Origin: Tenebrio molitor
Lineage: Eukaryota > Arthropoda > Insecta > Coleoptera > Tenebrionidae
DNA: 64,000 nucleotides
Direction of reading: 5' to 3'
NCBI RefSeq assembly: GCF_963966145.1
Contig: NC_091048.1
Coordinates: 26,288,001-26,352,000 of the forward strand
In this document: positions 33,501-39,844 of the stretch, piece by piece
Position numbering within the stretch: the first letter of the stretch is position 1
How the letters are laid out: the number at the start of each line of letters is the position of its first letter
The notes under the pieces: model-generated
The model's database searches: none
Told to the model about the DNA's origin: nothing
The model's input: the letters and a program-made list of their open reading frames with translations, nothing else
Made by a program: the position numbers and the translations under genes

Positions 33501-35624
33501 ATGTGGAACATTCTGAGCGCAGAAAAAATTTCACTCATGTCAAATTTGTTTCAAAAACTTCCAAAATTTTTTACTGTCTACTACATCATTGTTTATAAAC
33601 AATTAACTCCAGCTATCGATAAATGAAAGACAAATTGTTGTCAGATTCTACTCAAAAATTATTCAAATTAAGGCAAATTTTCAAAATTTTAGTTGTCCAG
33701 TTCTTTAAAATTTTCAAAATATTTAATACGTCACATAAAAAATTAAAAAGCTGGGAAGCTCCGCACCGTCAGTCAGTATGTATTCTGTTTCCACAAGAAA
33801 AGTCAAAAAAGTTGAAATTTTAGACGTTTTGTCCTAAATGCGACACCATGAACATGAACTGAAAGCCACAATTTTCGAAAATTTTGCTTTTCAAGCTCTC
33901 TTTTGGTATTTGCCTGATGTCTCATACAGGTGTTTTTTCAAAAAAAATTTCAAAAAATTAAAGGCTTCCAAGAGTGTCAAGATGTCAAATTACGTTAAAA
34001 ATAAAAAAGTAAAAATTTACAATCGATGTTAACCCTGTTGAGAATTCTTTACCTAAGAGACAAAATTGCACCAATTTTTATTACAAAAATGTCATATCCG
34101 CTGTTCATTTTATCCTCGCGTTGAAGAGTCGATTGTGAACGCACCGCGGATTACAGATCCCGGATCAGCTGTTTAAAGCTAACCTCACTTTTTGCGTTGG
34201 TTTGGTTTTTGCTCTGAGTGGTGCGTTCACAATCGACTCTTAAACGTCAATTTTGTTGATCAATTTAAATGAACACCCGATATAAAGTCAAAATTTCAAA
34301 ATTATGGCGTTCGGCTTCCAATACAACTTGTTCATTATTAATTTAAAGCAAGAATCTCATAATAATTCAAAATCTTGCTTTTGAATTTGAAATTCTTTTT
34401 CAAAAAAAAAGTCAAAATGTGGAAGTCTGACAATCAACCTTCGATACAACGTACCATGCGTTGATTAAAGGCAAATAATGTTTAGTGTTCTTCACTCAGC
34501 AAGCAAATATGTGTCAAATGTATTTTCAAAAACTGTCAAAAATGTCAAATTGTTGACAATTATTGTGTAATACAACACTAGTTAGCTTTGACAAATAACA
34601 ACTGAAACCCAAATCTGTATCAGATATTTTTAAAGCATCAGTCAAAATAAGGCGTGATTTCAGAATTTTTTTTTTTTTAAGTTTTGGGTTTTATGAATCA
34701 AATTTATTTTCGATACTTTTGACTTTGTATTTATTTTTCTCCATTTTTTTAAATCTAAATCGTTTTTTGTATTACTTGTTTCTGATTTTTCATTTTTGAT
34801 CTCTTATTTTTGTTGTTAATATTTTTATTAACACATCATCGTCATCATCATTATTATTTTTATTACGAATGACTATATAATGTATTTAAGTTAATCAAGT
34901 TATATACTTAAAAATTATCCATAGATCTTTATTCCATGAAGTTCTAATTCTTCGAAAAACAAAAACATTTGAAATTTTTTTTGAAATGAAAGCTGCATCT
35001 CATTTTTTTTTTTGCCATGTACGTATTTTTCCGGTGAAAACGTTTGTGCGAAGGGACCTGGTGACTTACATTGTAGGCGTCGGAGATGTTGATGAGTATC
35101 TTATTCTTGGCGACGGTGCCGGCGATGCCGACGCCGAAGGGTATTCTGAGATCTTCGGTGCGGGCCAGCTTGACGGCCTCCTCCAAAGAGGTGTCATGCC
35201 TGACGTCGAAAAGCTTCGCCACCAGATACTTATCGTCGCCGTCGCCGCGTGTGAGGAAGAGCGATCCTCTATCGGCGCGCGTCAACAGACTCACGTTCCT
35301 CAGGATCTTGTGACAGAGGACGTCGATGTCGAGCTCGTTGGCGACGTCGCGAATCAGCTCCATGAAGAGCTCGGACTCCTCCATGGACTCGAGGTCTTGT
35401 CGGGGACGGAGAACGGGAGGGTGGCTGCCAACCAGCCACCGCTGGAAGAGATCCGGCGTGGTGGAGGCGCGCCTGGAGGTGGGCGCCGCGACGGCATCCT
35501 GCACCCGTCTGCGGAGGTCGAAAGAGGCATGCTGCTTGAGCCACTGCTCGACGAGAGCGCCGTTCGACTCGAGCCATTGCCCCGCCGACACTAAGTCATC
35601 ATCAGCGGCAGGTGGCGTCATCAT
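3358..35624 (-). CDS. Pde11: Pde11: dual-specificity cAMP/cGMP phosphodiesterase 11, nine exons, 3' end missing
   Basis: The product hydrolyses cAMP and cGMP in the cytosol. Nine exons join in phase: 35070-35624, 24519-24767, 23601-23744, 21930-22299, 20860-21218, 18422-18745, 4005-4158, 3648-3793 and 3358-3592, giving about 845 codons. GAF-A spans roughly residues 90-250 and GAF-B 270-460; the second reads KIMREAQDLLKCERC, typical of PDE11 rather than PDE5/6. The catalytic domain (about 500-845) has YHNWRH (577-582), HDLDHRGTNN (618-627), MTACDVSAIAKPW and the glutamine-switch stretch MQVGFID. Start: two adjacent ATGs at 35624/35621 are chosen, while an in-frame ATG at 35690 would add 22 residues. 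The last exon ends GCAG then GTAGGT in phase 1, so at least one more exon is expected beyond it; none was recognised in 1-3350. Intron 6 is swollen to 14.3 kb by transposons. Family assignment is firm; the exact N-terminus is not. Confidence 0.93.
3648..3793 (-). CDS. Pde11: Pde11 exon 8: catalytic domain metal-ligand segment
   Basis: Acceptor CTTTTCCAG precedes LSGMMMTACDVSAIAKPW and KLVADEFFDQGDMEKMQL. The Asp in TACD is the fourth metal ligand of class I phosphodiesterases. The donor is CCGATC then GTACGC, a weaker but usable site, phase 0. The intron to exon 9 is only 55 bp. Confidence 0.93.
4005..4158 (-). CDS. Pde11: Pde11 exon 7: catalytic domain helices
   Basis: Acceptor CGCAATTTCAG precedes ALSTDDYRRVMKLVETAILS and DLAMYFKKRNKFLELI, ending DDKKE before GTAAGT (phase 1). 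Joined to exon 8 it reads KKELLSGMMMTACD, as expected for the family. Confidence 0.94.
4701..5402. mobile_element. Inverted-repeat element, TACAGGGTGT family
   Basis: Perfect 18-bp ends, TACAGGGTGTATTAAAAA and its complement at 5385-5402, flanked by TA. It contains a nested element at 4748-4967. Confidence 0.75.
4748..4967. mobile_element. Small nested inverted-repeat element
   Basis: Ends TACAGTTGGCTTC then an A-run and ACGGGAA, mirrored at 4939-4967. A relative with the same left end lies at 40319-40475. Confidence 0.65.
5403..6173. other. Transposon debris in Pde11 intron 6
   Basis: Includes GCGGGCGTGAAATTG and GCGGGCGTAAAATAG in direct repeat about 45 bases apart near 5765-5810, possibly a decayed relative of the CpG-loop hairpins. 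No coding. Confidence 0.4.
6174..6272. repeat. Hairpin H2
   Basis: Arms 6174-6197 and 6248-6272 (GGCGTAAAG...TTTTTGGCCC). The loop contains AGCCCTTGGCTTCGCCTCGG. Shared flanks on the minus strand: AAAATAGTTATTTAT (plus 6283-6297) and ACAAATTTTTTTGC (plus about 6150-6165). Confidence 0.85.
6815..8705 (+). repeat. Left inverted arm of the 10.9 kb element
   Basis: Pairs with 16275-17686. Within the arm a theme recurs at about 100-bp spacing (a GGACCAG-like stretch, then a TTAGCG/TTTGGCG-like stretch, then lysine-codon-like A-runs), so the arm is itself built of degenerate subrepeats. The alignment breaks only at 7613-8157. Confidence 0.85.
7613..8157 (+). mobile_element. ~545-bp insert carrying hairpin H3
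   Basis: Absent from the matching place in the right arm of the 10.9 kb element, where CCATATTAAAAT runs directly into CCCTAATTTC. Left junction AAAAT then AGTTATTTGTA; right junction GGCCG, AAAAA, CCCTAA; a 5-bp duplication with one mismatch is possible. Hairpin H3 (arms 7621-7656 and 7706-7738, loop rich in GCG and GGC) starts 8 bases from the left junction. No coding sequence. Confidence 0.65.
9328..9477. repeat. Hairpin H4
   Basis: Arms of about 65 bp (9328-9395 and 9413-9477), loop AGAGGGCGTAGCCCGAG. Flanks AAAATAGTTATTTGTACAAC on the left and TACACACTATTTTTTTGCA on the right. Confidence 0.85.
10446..10918. mobile_element. Inverted-repeat element, TACAGGGTGT family
   Basis: About 105-bp terminal inverted repeats, left starting TACAGGGTGTTTCTGAAATA, right ending AACACCCTGTA, TA on both sides. 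The centre is non-coding. Confidence 0.8.
10999..11438 (+). pseudogene. Frameshifted coding relic, unidentified
   Basis: Three plus-strand pieces in shifted frames look protein-like: one with FFILDNQPNAIIEDVGVDF and ending in a stop near 11130, one with DPSQDEVVFFGFLGSFAEKE, and one with EEIDYKYEKTKLYEYIQNEI followed by SRAEGDLKMVIPAQF and a stop at 11436-11438. At least one in-frame stop (11271) interrupts it. No family recognised; the position is the middle of the 10.9 kb element. Confidence 0.3.
11625..11777. repeat. 30/31-bp minisatellite, five units
   Basis: Units begin at 11625, 11656, 11686, 11717 and 11747, alternating 31 and 30 bp; the core is GCGTCCGTGAAGTTATTAT followed by ATCCGCTGAG or CTCCGCTGAG. 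The sequence before it (11540-11625) recurs diverged at about 17690-17815, just outside the 10.9 kb element. Confidence 0.9.
12326..12918. mobile_element. hAT-type non-autonomous element with 8-bp target duplication
   Basis: Ends TAGAGATGAGCGAT and ATCGCTCATCTCTA, flanked by GTGATAAT at 12318-12325 and 12919-12926. An 8-bp duplication with a TAGAGATG-like end is typical of hAT elements. Subterminal GTGATTTC, TCACCGTGAT and similar short repeats in both orientations crowd both ends, as expected for transposase-binding sites. No coding sequence. Confidence 0.8.
13110..13208. repeat. Hairpin H5
   Basis: Arms 13110-13141 and 13177-13208 nearly perfect (GCGGGCTAAATGAATGTTTA core); loop has GCGCGAGCGGCGTCGCA. 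The left flank is ATAGTTATTTATTATAC, the right flank ATAATACAACTGTTTATAC. Confidence 0.9.
13407..13586. mobile_element. Short mariner-like MITE
   Basis: Termini TACAGTGGCGGCCAAAATAA and its complement at 13567-13586, counting a TA target site at each end; 180 bp, no coding. Confidence 0.75.
15088..15223. repeat. Hairpin H6
   Basis: Arms 15088-15150 and 15168-15223 (CCATTCCTGT, CTCGAGAG and others paired); loop CAGAGGCTTGCGCTCGA. Starts AATAGTATATTACATACCG. Confidence 0.85.
15285..15743 (-). pseudogene. Decayed tyrosine-recombinase-like fragment
   Basis: Read across frameshifts on the minus strand it gives, in order, NAPEEIKKEATIVISTLLPA, YEREHEEFKNRQKNKNV, a region ending FSSNSLW, a frame with ENVEDGRF, then VIAFLKRKNERYVPKKTKIL, a stop, and QVEKFFVEAPDERW. 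This order matches the SAM-like core-binding domain of multicopy insect proteins related to tyrosine recombinases. The catalytic Arg/His/Tyr part is missing. It lies near the right side of the 10.9 kb element. Confidence 0.5.
15891..15992. repeat. Hairpin H7
   Basis: Arms 15891-15930 and 15954-15992 (GCCAGGTAA and TTTTACTGGC paired); loop GAATGACGGATATACCTCCT then TGA. The minus-strand side begins TAGTATTTTATATTAC. Confidence 0.85.
16268..16341 (+). other. tRNA-like A-box/B-box stretch
   Basis: TAGCTCAGTTGGTAAA resembles a tRNA D-arm/A box and GGGTTCGATTCC a T-arm/B box, about 40 bases apart, followed by CATCGCC and a T-run as in a Pol III terminator. The acceptor stem does not pair, so this is a tRNA-derived or SINE-like relic rather than a functional tRNA gene. 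A second, weaker copy of the pattern lies at about 16100-16170, and the left arm keeps only the B-box part (about 8660-8690, minus). Confidence 0.4.
16275..17686 (-). repeat. Right inverted arm of the 10.9 kb element
   Basis: Reverse complement of the left arm without the 7613-8157 insert. Its inner edge (about 16270-16340) carries a tRNA-like A-box/B-box stretch. Confidence 0.85.
17687..17840. repeat. Diverged copy of the segment before the minisatellite
   Basis: GTAAAATATGACAT, TTGATAATGCTAAAGTGTCA and GCAGATAAAGTTATTAT resemble 11540-11640, so the repeat flanks the 10.9 kb element on one side and lies inside it as well. Confidence 0.6.
18422..18745 (-). CDS. Pde11: Pde11 exon 6: catalytic core with HD motif
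   Basis: Acceptor CCCGCAG precedes VLCRWILSVKKNYRPVKYHN. It holds the catalytic acid His and metal ligands in YHNWRH and CHDLDHRGTNN, then EHHHFDQCVMILN and NNIFQ before GTAGGT. It is 108 codons, phase 0 at both ends. It is separated from the next coding exon by a 14.3 kb transposon-filled intron. Confidence 0.95.
18746..20859. other. Pde11 intron 5
   Basis: GC-richer than the transposon-filled introns and free of recognisable elements except the 74-bp duplication. Regulatory content cannot be judged from one sequence. Confidence 0.6.
19585..19732. repeat. Tandem duplication, two 74-bp copies
   Basis: AGAAAGAATGAAAGCTTTAA to AACAGAAACC (19585-19658) is repeated at 19659-19732 with a few changes. 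In Pde11 intron 5. Confidence 0.8.
20860..21218 (-). CDS. Pde11: Pde11 exon 5: end of GAF-B and linker into the catalytic domain
   Basis: Acceptor CTTCTTCCAG precedes GVAQLINKDNGAPFTDCD, then FEAFAIFCGLGIHNTQMYE, AKQKVALECLSYHATAS and RMFLECNLVQQFHIPYE. The donor GTGAGT follows GAG in phase 0. Includes the second NK..F..D signature and the helical start of the catalytic domain. Confidence 0.93.
21930..22299 (-). CDS. Pde11: Pde11 exon 4: GAF-B core
   Basis: Acceptor CTCTTCCAG precedes NHLERIVERPGR; the exon continues FTTIFELRDDG, STLAQIASYAASTGQILNI and ARTILCMPIINGQRTLIG. The donor is CTCATAG then GTAATT in phase 1, restored to LIGVAQ with exon 5. The stretch between NHLERI and FTTIFEL is the most divergent part of the protein. 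Confidence 0.9.
23143..23230 (+). repeat. Dispersed monomer related to the 61 kb tandem array
   Basis: GATTTTAGCGTGT (twice), CGCATGAAACTAATTCACTG, then GCGCCTAAAGAAATTTTCAC closely match the last unit of the array at 61890-61955. In Pde11 intron 3. Confidence 0.75.
23601..23744 (-). CDS. Pde11: Pde11 exon 3: start of GAF-B
   Basis: Acceptor TTTTTTCCAG precedes ILLNLARSIFEEQNNLECL and KIMREAQDLLKCERCAVYL; the exon ends DLDCGEA before GTAAGT. It is 48 codons with both junctions phase 0. The KIM..AQ.LLKCERC stretch is the clearest PDE11-specific signal in the gene. Confidence 0.93.
24519..24767 (-). CDS. Pde11: Pde11 exon 2: second half of GAF-A
   Basis: Acceptor TTGTTGCAG precedes DPRFSSDVDLKTGYKT; the exon continues ILCMPICNYEGEVIGVAQ, INKTND..EFTPHD and FCGIGIQNAQLFE, and ends EYKRNQ before GTGAGG. 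It carries the NK..F..D cyclic-nucleotide-binding signature of PDE GAF domains. Both junctions are phase 0 (83 codons). Confidence 0.93.
24768..26866. other. Pde11 intron 1, left part
   Basis: No exon or repeat recognised; T-rich from 25330 to 25750, where long plus-strand frames reflect pyrimidine bias only. Confidence 0.5.
26867..27786. mobile_element. Tc1/mariner-like deletion derivative, copy A
   Basis: Long terminal inverted repeats (about 360 bp) beginning TACAGTGAGCGGCAAAAG, TA-flanked. In the centre ATG at 27279 opens 23 codons (THLTETQRIEILILIGCGDK) that look like the helix-turn-helix start of a Tc1/mariner transposase before a stop; the rest of the gene is deleted. Copy B at 51806-52726 is nearly identical and inverted. 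Confidence 0.8.
27813..28204. mobile_element. Inverted-repeat element, TACAGGGTGT family
   Basis: Ends TACAGGGTGTCTCAAAATTC and its complement, with GCGAATTCCGAA mirrored inside. 392 bp, no coding; it abuts copy A of the Tc1/mariner-like element. Confidence 0.7.
28741..29530. mobile_element. Mariner-like inverted-repeat element, second family
   Basis: Ends TACAGTGCGTTCGTAAAGTT and the complement at 29511-29530, with TA on both sides; inverted arms are long (over 250 bp) and diverged. No transposase. Confidence 0.75.
30137..30261. repeat. Hairpin H8
   Basis: Arms 30137-30188 and 30208-30261 (TTTGTTAATG, GATTAATAATC, TTAAAG.CAC paired); loop TCACTCGCTACACTCGTTC. Minus-strand flanks ATAGTTATTTAATAAAC and ATTACAAAATTTTTTCG match the shared motifs. 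Confidence 0.85.
30262..34120. other. Pde11 intron 1, central part with a GC-rich island
   Basis: 31470-32640 is clearly GC-richer, holds many CpG, and has no mobile elements, in contrast to both sides. Open frames there run on both strands without splice logic. It may be an enhancer or an alternative first-exon region. 33080-34080 is filled with TCAAAATTT-like low-complexity sequence. Confidence 0.4.
34121..34243. mobile_element. ~120-bp MITE
   Basis: Left arm 34121-34147 (TTGAAGAGTCGATTGTGAAC then GCACC) pairs with 34218-34243. A diverged relative with AACCTCACTTTTTGCGTTG and CACAATCGACTCTTCAA lies at 30590-30690. Confidence 0.65.
34244..35069. other. Pde11 intron 1, right end
   Basis: AT-rich and low-complexity from 34660 to 34980; nothing recognised apart from the donor at 35064-35069. 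Confidence 0.5.
35070..35624 (-). CDS. Pde11: Pde11 exon 1: N-terminus and first half of GAF-A
   Basis: Encodes a variable N-terminal region and then GAF-A with ELFMELIRDVANELDID, CHKILRNVSLLTRADRGSLF and INISDAYN. The donor GTAAGT follows AAT at 35070 in phase 0. The exon is GC- and CpG-rich, so its antisense and off-frame readings also stay open; these are shadows. Upstream promoter or alternative first exons were not identified. Confidence 0.88.
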
Positions 35625-37265
35625 CGTCCCGCATGTCCTTACGACGCGCGAGACCACGAGGATGGCGTCCAGGTGGACTGCAAACTGCACTGTTTCATGC
35701 CGACTGGCCGCACATGCTTCGCCCGGACAGAGATGCGTGGAGGTATTGATCAGAGGTGCGCAACGGACGGACTACTCTACTCCAAATCGTCTAAGGATGT
35801 CGTCAACCCGCCCCTCGCGCGAGGACCGCCGGGGGCGCCGCCGCGGCCACCTCGGACGCAAGCCGAAGGCTCACAATTACTTTAACTCTTCCTCCAACTT
35901 ACACATCCGAAACAAACACCCAACTCGCGAAACAAACTTTTACAACTTTGACGATCGTTTTCCAAAAAAAGACAAAATTTTCAAAATCTCGCGCGCAGCT
36001 TCTCAACAACGCGCTCACCGCAAATCTACACCTACCACCGTCGAGTTGTCTTCGTTCACACGACTTTCCTCGGTCAAAATTGCTTTCAAAAATTTTTCAA
36101 AAAATTTCAAAATTTCGAAATTACGACAAGTAAAATAAAAATCCGCATCAGATTCCAACGAGATTGTTTCAATGGACCGAAATTTCAAAATTCTGCTTTC
36201 CAAACTGCGCGCTCGAACTTGCAGGATTTTCAAAAAACTTTTTGAAAAAAATCAAAATTTTTAAAAATTCAAAAAATCTAATTATTCTTCTGTTGTGACA
36301 CCCTTAATGACAATTGTAAAGAACTCTTTGCCCACCCCCTACGTCAAATTTAATCCAAAAACTGTCTCCACTGCAACTCCCCCAACTTTAATTTCGACCA
36401 AAACCTGATCACAAAAAGTGAAAATTTCAAGATTTTGATCGATCGTACTCCACCACACTTGCACCAAACTGCCTTGTCAAAAATGTAGCGAAAGTGAAAA
36501 TTTTGGGAACACCCGGTAGCAGACTTAATCGCCGTAATTCGCAACTGCCATCCACGTAATACACTTAACACATACCAACTACGTGTCACCGTGCCTTTAA
36601 ACTTTTTTACGACTGCGTCTGATTAGCATGCTAAAAGCGATTTCATTTACACCGCGCACTACGTAGACGGTTTACGTTAAAGCGCCTTAATCGGTTCAAT
36701 TTATGTTTATCGATGCGGAAATACGTGTTACGTAAACGGTGTGAAGGATCCGTCGCGAGTTTTCCGTTCATTTGGGAAATCGTGAATCGCGGTCCCGTGG
36801 CAAAATCGGGTGCGATGACAAATTCAACAGTCGGAATGACCACACGCGCTGCAGCGTTTTGCAGAATGCAAATCGTTTGGCGAATCGATGGGACGTAAAA
36901 CCATGTTGGGATTATTGCAGTGGTGCCGTGACAATACCGGAGCCAAATATGAAGGCTTATTATAATGGACCCACCTAGATGTCCAAGTCCGCATTCCCGA
37001 CAATAAAACTTCTTCATTAATGTGTCCTTTTGGACTTTGAGGGTACTGGTGTTGCATAATTAGCCGTTAACGACAGGATGTCCAATAGTTTGATTGTTGC
37101 TAGGAGAGCTAAGAGGAAAAATCGTTTCCATAGCGGAGGATTCGATTCGAAGTAGTAGTTTGGTGCCAGTTTTGGCCGACACGCCATTAATCATTTTTAC
37201 TGCAAATTTATTTCAAACCAGAGCTCGTGGTGAAGATACAAAATTTTGACATTCTTGGATCGCGA
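35625..37265. other. Region upstream of the Pde11 coding start
   Basis: CpG-rich to about 35880 (probable 5' UTR or promoter-proximal DNA), then TTTTCAAAA-rich low-complexity to 36260. No TATA or initiator could be assigned with confidence. Confidence 0.35.
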
Positions 37266-38868
37266 TGAAAATAAAAATTTCCTACCGAGGAGTAGTACGT
37301 ACTTGTTCCTCCAAGAAGAAGACGACTAACAGAATTCTTTCTAAGTGCTTATCAGTCACGACAAAAATAAAAATCTTCTTCTGAGGAGCAAGTACTAGTA
37401 GTCTTTCCGCGAAGAAGATAACTAACAGAATTCATTCTAAGTGGTTTTTCTAACTCTTCGTTCCACTAGTTGCTCTTGGATTTTTTTCTCTGTTGTACTG
37501 TCTCAGAAGAAGAAGACAACTAACAGAATTCTTTCTAAGTGGTTATTAGTCACGACAAAAATAAAAATCTTCTTCTGAGGAGCAAGTACTAGTAGTCCTT
37601 CAGAGAAGAAGATAACTACCAGAATTCGTTCTAAGTGTTTTTTTTCTAACTCTTGGTTCCATTAGTTGTTCTTGGATTTTTTTCTCTATAGTACTGTCTC
37701 AGAAGAAGAAGCCAACTAACAGAATTCTTTCTAAGTGCTTATTAGTCACGACAAAAATAAAAATCTTCTTCTGAGGAGCAAGTACTAGTAGTGCTTCAGA
37801 GAAGAAGATAAGTACCAGAATTCGTTCTCAGTGTTTTTTTTTTCTAACTCTTGGTTCCATTAGTTGTTCTTGGATTTTTTTCTCTATTGTAATGTCTCAG
37901 AGGAAGAAGCCAACTAACAGAATTCTTTCTAAGTGCTTATTAGTCACGACAAAAATAAAAATCTTCTTCTGAGGAACAAGTACTAGTAGTCCTTCAGAGA
38001 AGAAGATAACTACCAGAATTCGTTCTAAGTGTTTTTTTTTTCTAACTCTTGGTTCCATTAGTTGTTCTTGGATTTTTTCTCTATTGTAGTGTCTCAGAAG
38101 AAGAAGCCAACTAACAGAATTCTTTCTAAGTGCTTATTAGTCACGACAAAAATAAAAATCTTCTTCTGAGGAGCAAGTACTAGTAGTCCTTCAGAGAAGA
38201 AGATAAGTACCAGAATTCGTTCTAAGTGTTTTTTTTCTAACTCTTGGTTCCATTAGTTGTTCTTGGATTTTTTCTCTATTGTACTGTCTCAGAAGAAGAA
38301 GCCAACTAACAGAATTCTTTCTAAGTGCTTATTAGTCACGACAAAAATAAAAATCTTCTTCTGAGGAACAAGTACTAGTAGTCCTTCAGAGAAGAAGATA
38401 ACTACCAGAATTCGTTCTAAGTGTTTTTTTTTCTAACTCTTGGTTCCATTAGTTGTTCTTGGATTTTTTCTCTATTGTAGTGTCTCAGAAGAAGAAGCCA
38501 ACTAACAGAATTCTTTCTAAGTGCTTATTAGTCACGACAAAAATAAAAATCTTCTTCTGAGGAGCAAGTACTAGTAGTCCTTCAGAGAAGAAGATAACTA
38601 CCAGAATTCGTTCTAAGTGTTTTTTTTTTCTAACTCTTGGTTCCATTAGTTGTTCTTGGATTTTTTTTCTCTGTTGTAGTGTCTCAGAAGAAGAAAACTA
38701 ACAGAATTCTTTCTAAGTGCTTATTAGTCACGACAAAAATAAAAATCTTCTACTGAGGAGCAAGTACTAGTAGTCCTTCCGAGAAGAAGATAACTAACTA
38801 AGTGGTTTTTCTAACTCTTGGTTCAATTAGTTGTTCTTGGATTTTTTTCTCTGTTGTACTGCCTCAGG
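37266..38868. repeat. Tandem array, eight ~196-bp units
   Basis: GTCACGACAAAAATAAAAAT starts at 37355, 37549, 37745, 37943, 38140, 38335, 38531 and 38727 (period 194-198). Units are highly similar except T-run length. Each unit holds CTTCTTCTGAGG and, about 130 bases on, CTCAGAAGAAG, an internal dyad. It lies between the Pde11 5' end and the lox2 3' end. No conserved frame. Confidence 0.95.
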
Positions 38869-39217
38869 GCTGGGAGCGTTATGACCCCGCAAACTGCCAA
38901 ATTAAGCGACAACGCAACAAAAAACCAACTACACCATAATCACGATCTAGATTATTTCCCTTCCCAAATTGCTTTTAGCACAATTACATTTTTCCGGAGA
39001 GATGCAGACCGGAATAATCAATGAGGAAGCGGCTTTTGCCTTCTGTACAGGCCGAAAATCCCGCCTCCAGATTTATTACGCCGCCAAGGTTAAAGTTACG
39101 CACACCAGCGCGCCAAGATTTACTGGAACAATAAACTGACCCCCTCGTGAAAAATGTTCCTTGATCAAACTCGAAAATAGGAAACATAAATAAACGGACA
39201 GGTTATCAAGTTATAAG

Positions 39218-39223
39218 TTTATT
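39218..39223 (-). terminator. Candidate polyadenylation signal for lox2
   Basis: AATAAA on the minus strand, about 246 bases past the lox2 stop; a second AATAAA lies at 39072-39077. Placement by motif only. Confidence 0.4.
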
Positions 39224-39468
39224 TACTTTTAAAATAAAAAACGAACTTCTTTCTATCGTAATAAATTACAAATTTGGCAGTGAATCCATTCGTCTGTCGA
39301 GAGTACACACCGGGGCAGCATTGATGAACAGGGTACAGGCTGCGACGTAAGTCGTGACGTACCTACCAGTTGTTCATTCTGAGAGTTGTAATACTCGAAA
39401 GTAGAAGTGTGAACAGTTTAAAGTAGAGTTATTAAAATTACGTGATGTGGAGTGCCTCCGGGGTGCCT

Positions 39469-39844
39469 TTAGGGCCTTTGTATTGTGCAGTTGGTGACGG
39501 TGCCGAAAGTCTCGGTGTAGAAGAACTGGCAGACGGCGGCGTTGTTCTCGAAGGTCATCTCCGGGACTTTAAATTCGGGATTGACGGCAACTTTGAGCGT
39601 GTAATTCCCGGGCTCGATGTCCGAAATGTCGACCCACTGACAGTCGACTGTGTACTTGTAGATGTCGCTGCAGTTGACGGAAATCCCCTGGTCGCCGTAG
39701 TTGGCGCAGGCATACCGCGGTTCGACTCCGGGCAGGCATTGGTTGTCCTCGAGACAGAAGGACGCTTTATGTCCCTCCGCCACTCGGCGACCCTTGCCGT
39801 CGTAAATATCAAACGTCGCGAATACCTCCATGCTGTGGTAGTGC
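39469..39844 (-). CDS. lox2: lox2 exon 6: LOX catalytic domain to stop
   Basis: Acceptor ATGTTTCAG precedes HYHSMEVFATFDIYDGKGRR, then EGHKASFCLEDNQCLPGVEP, CANYGDQGI, DCQWVDISDIEPGNYTLKV, and TAA at 39469-39471. Contains the last copper histidines and both cofactor residues. Confidence 0.95.

Noticed and set aside
34986..36138. Long plus-strand frames opposite Pde11 exon 1
   Set aside because: Antisense shadows of CpG-rich coding sequence, with no motif and no splice support.
37266..38868. CRISPR-like regular repeats
   Set aside because: Units are tandem with no variable spacers, in a eukaryotic genome; it is a satellite-type array.
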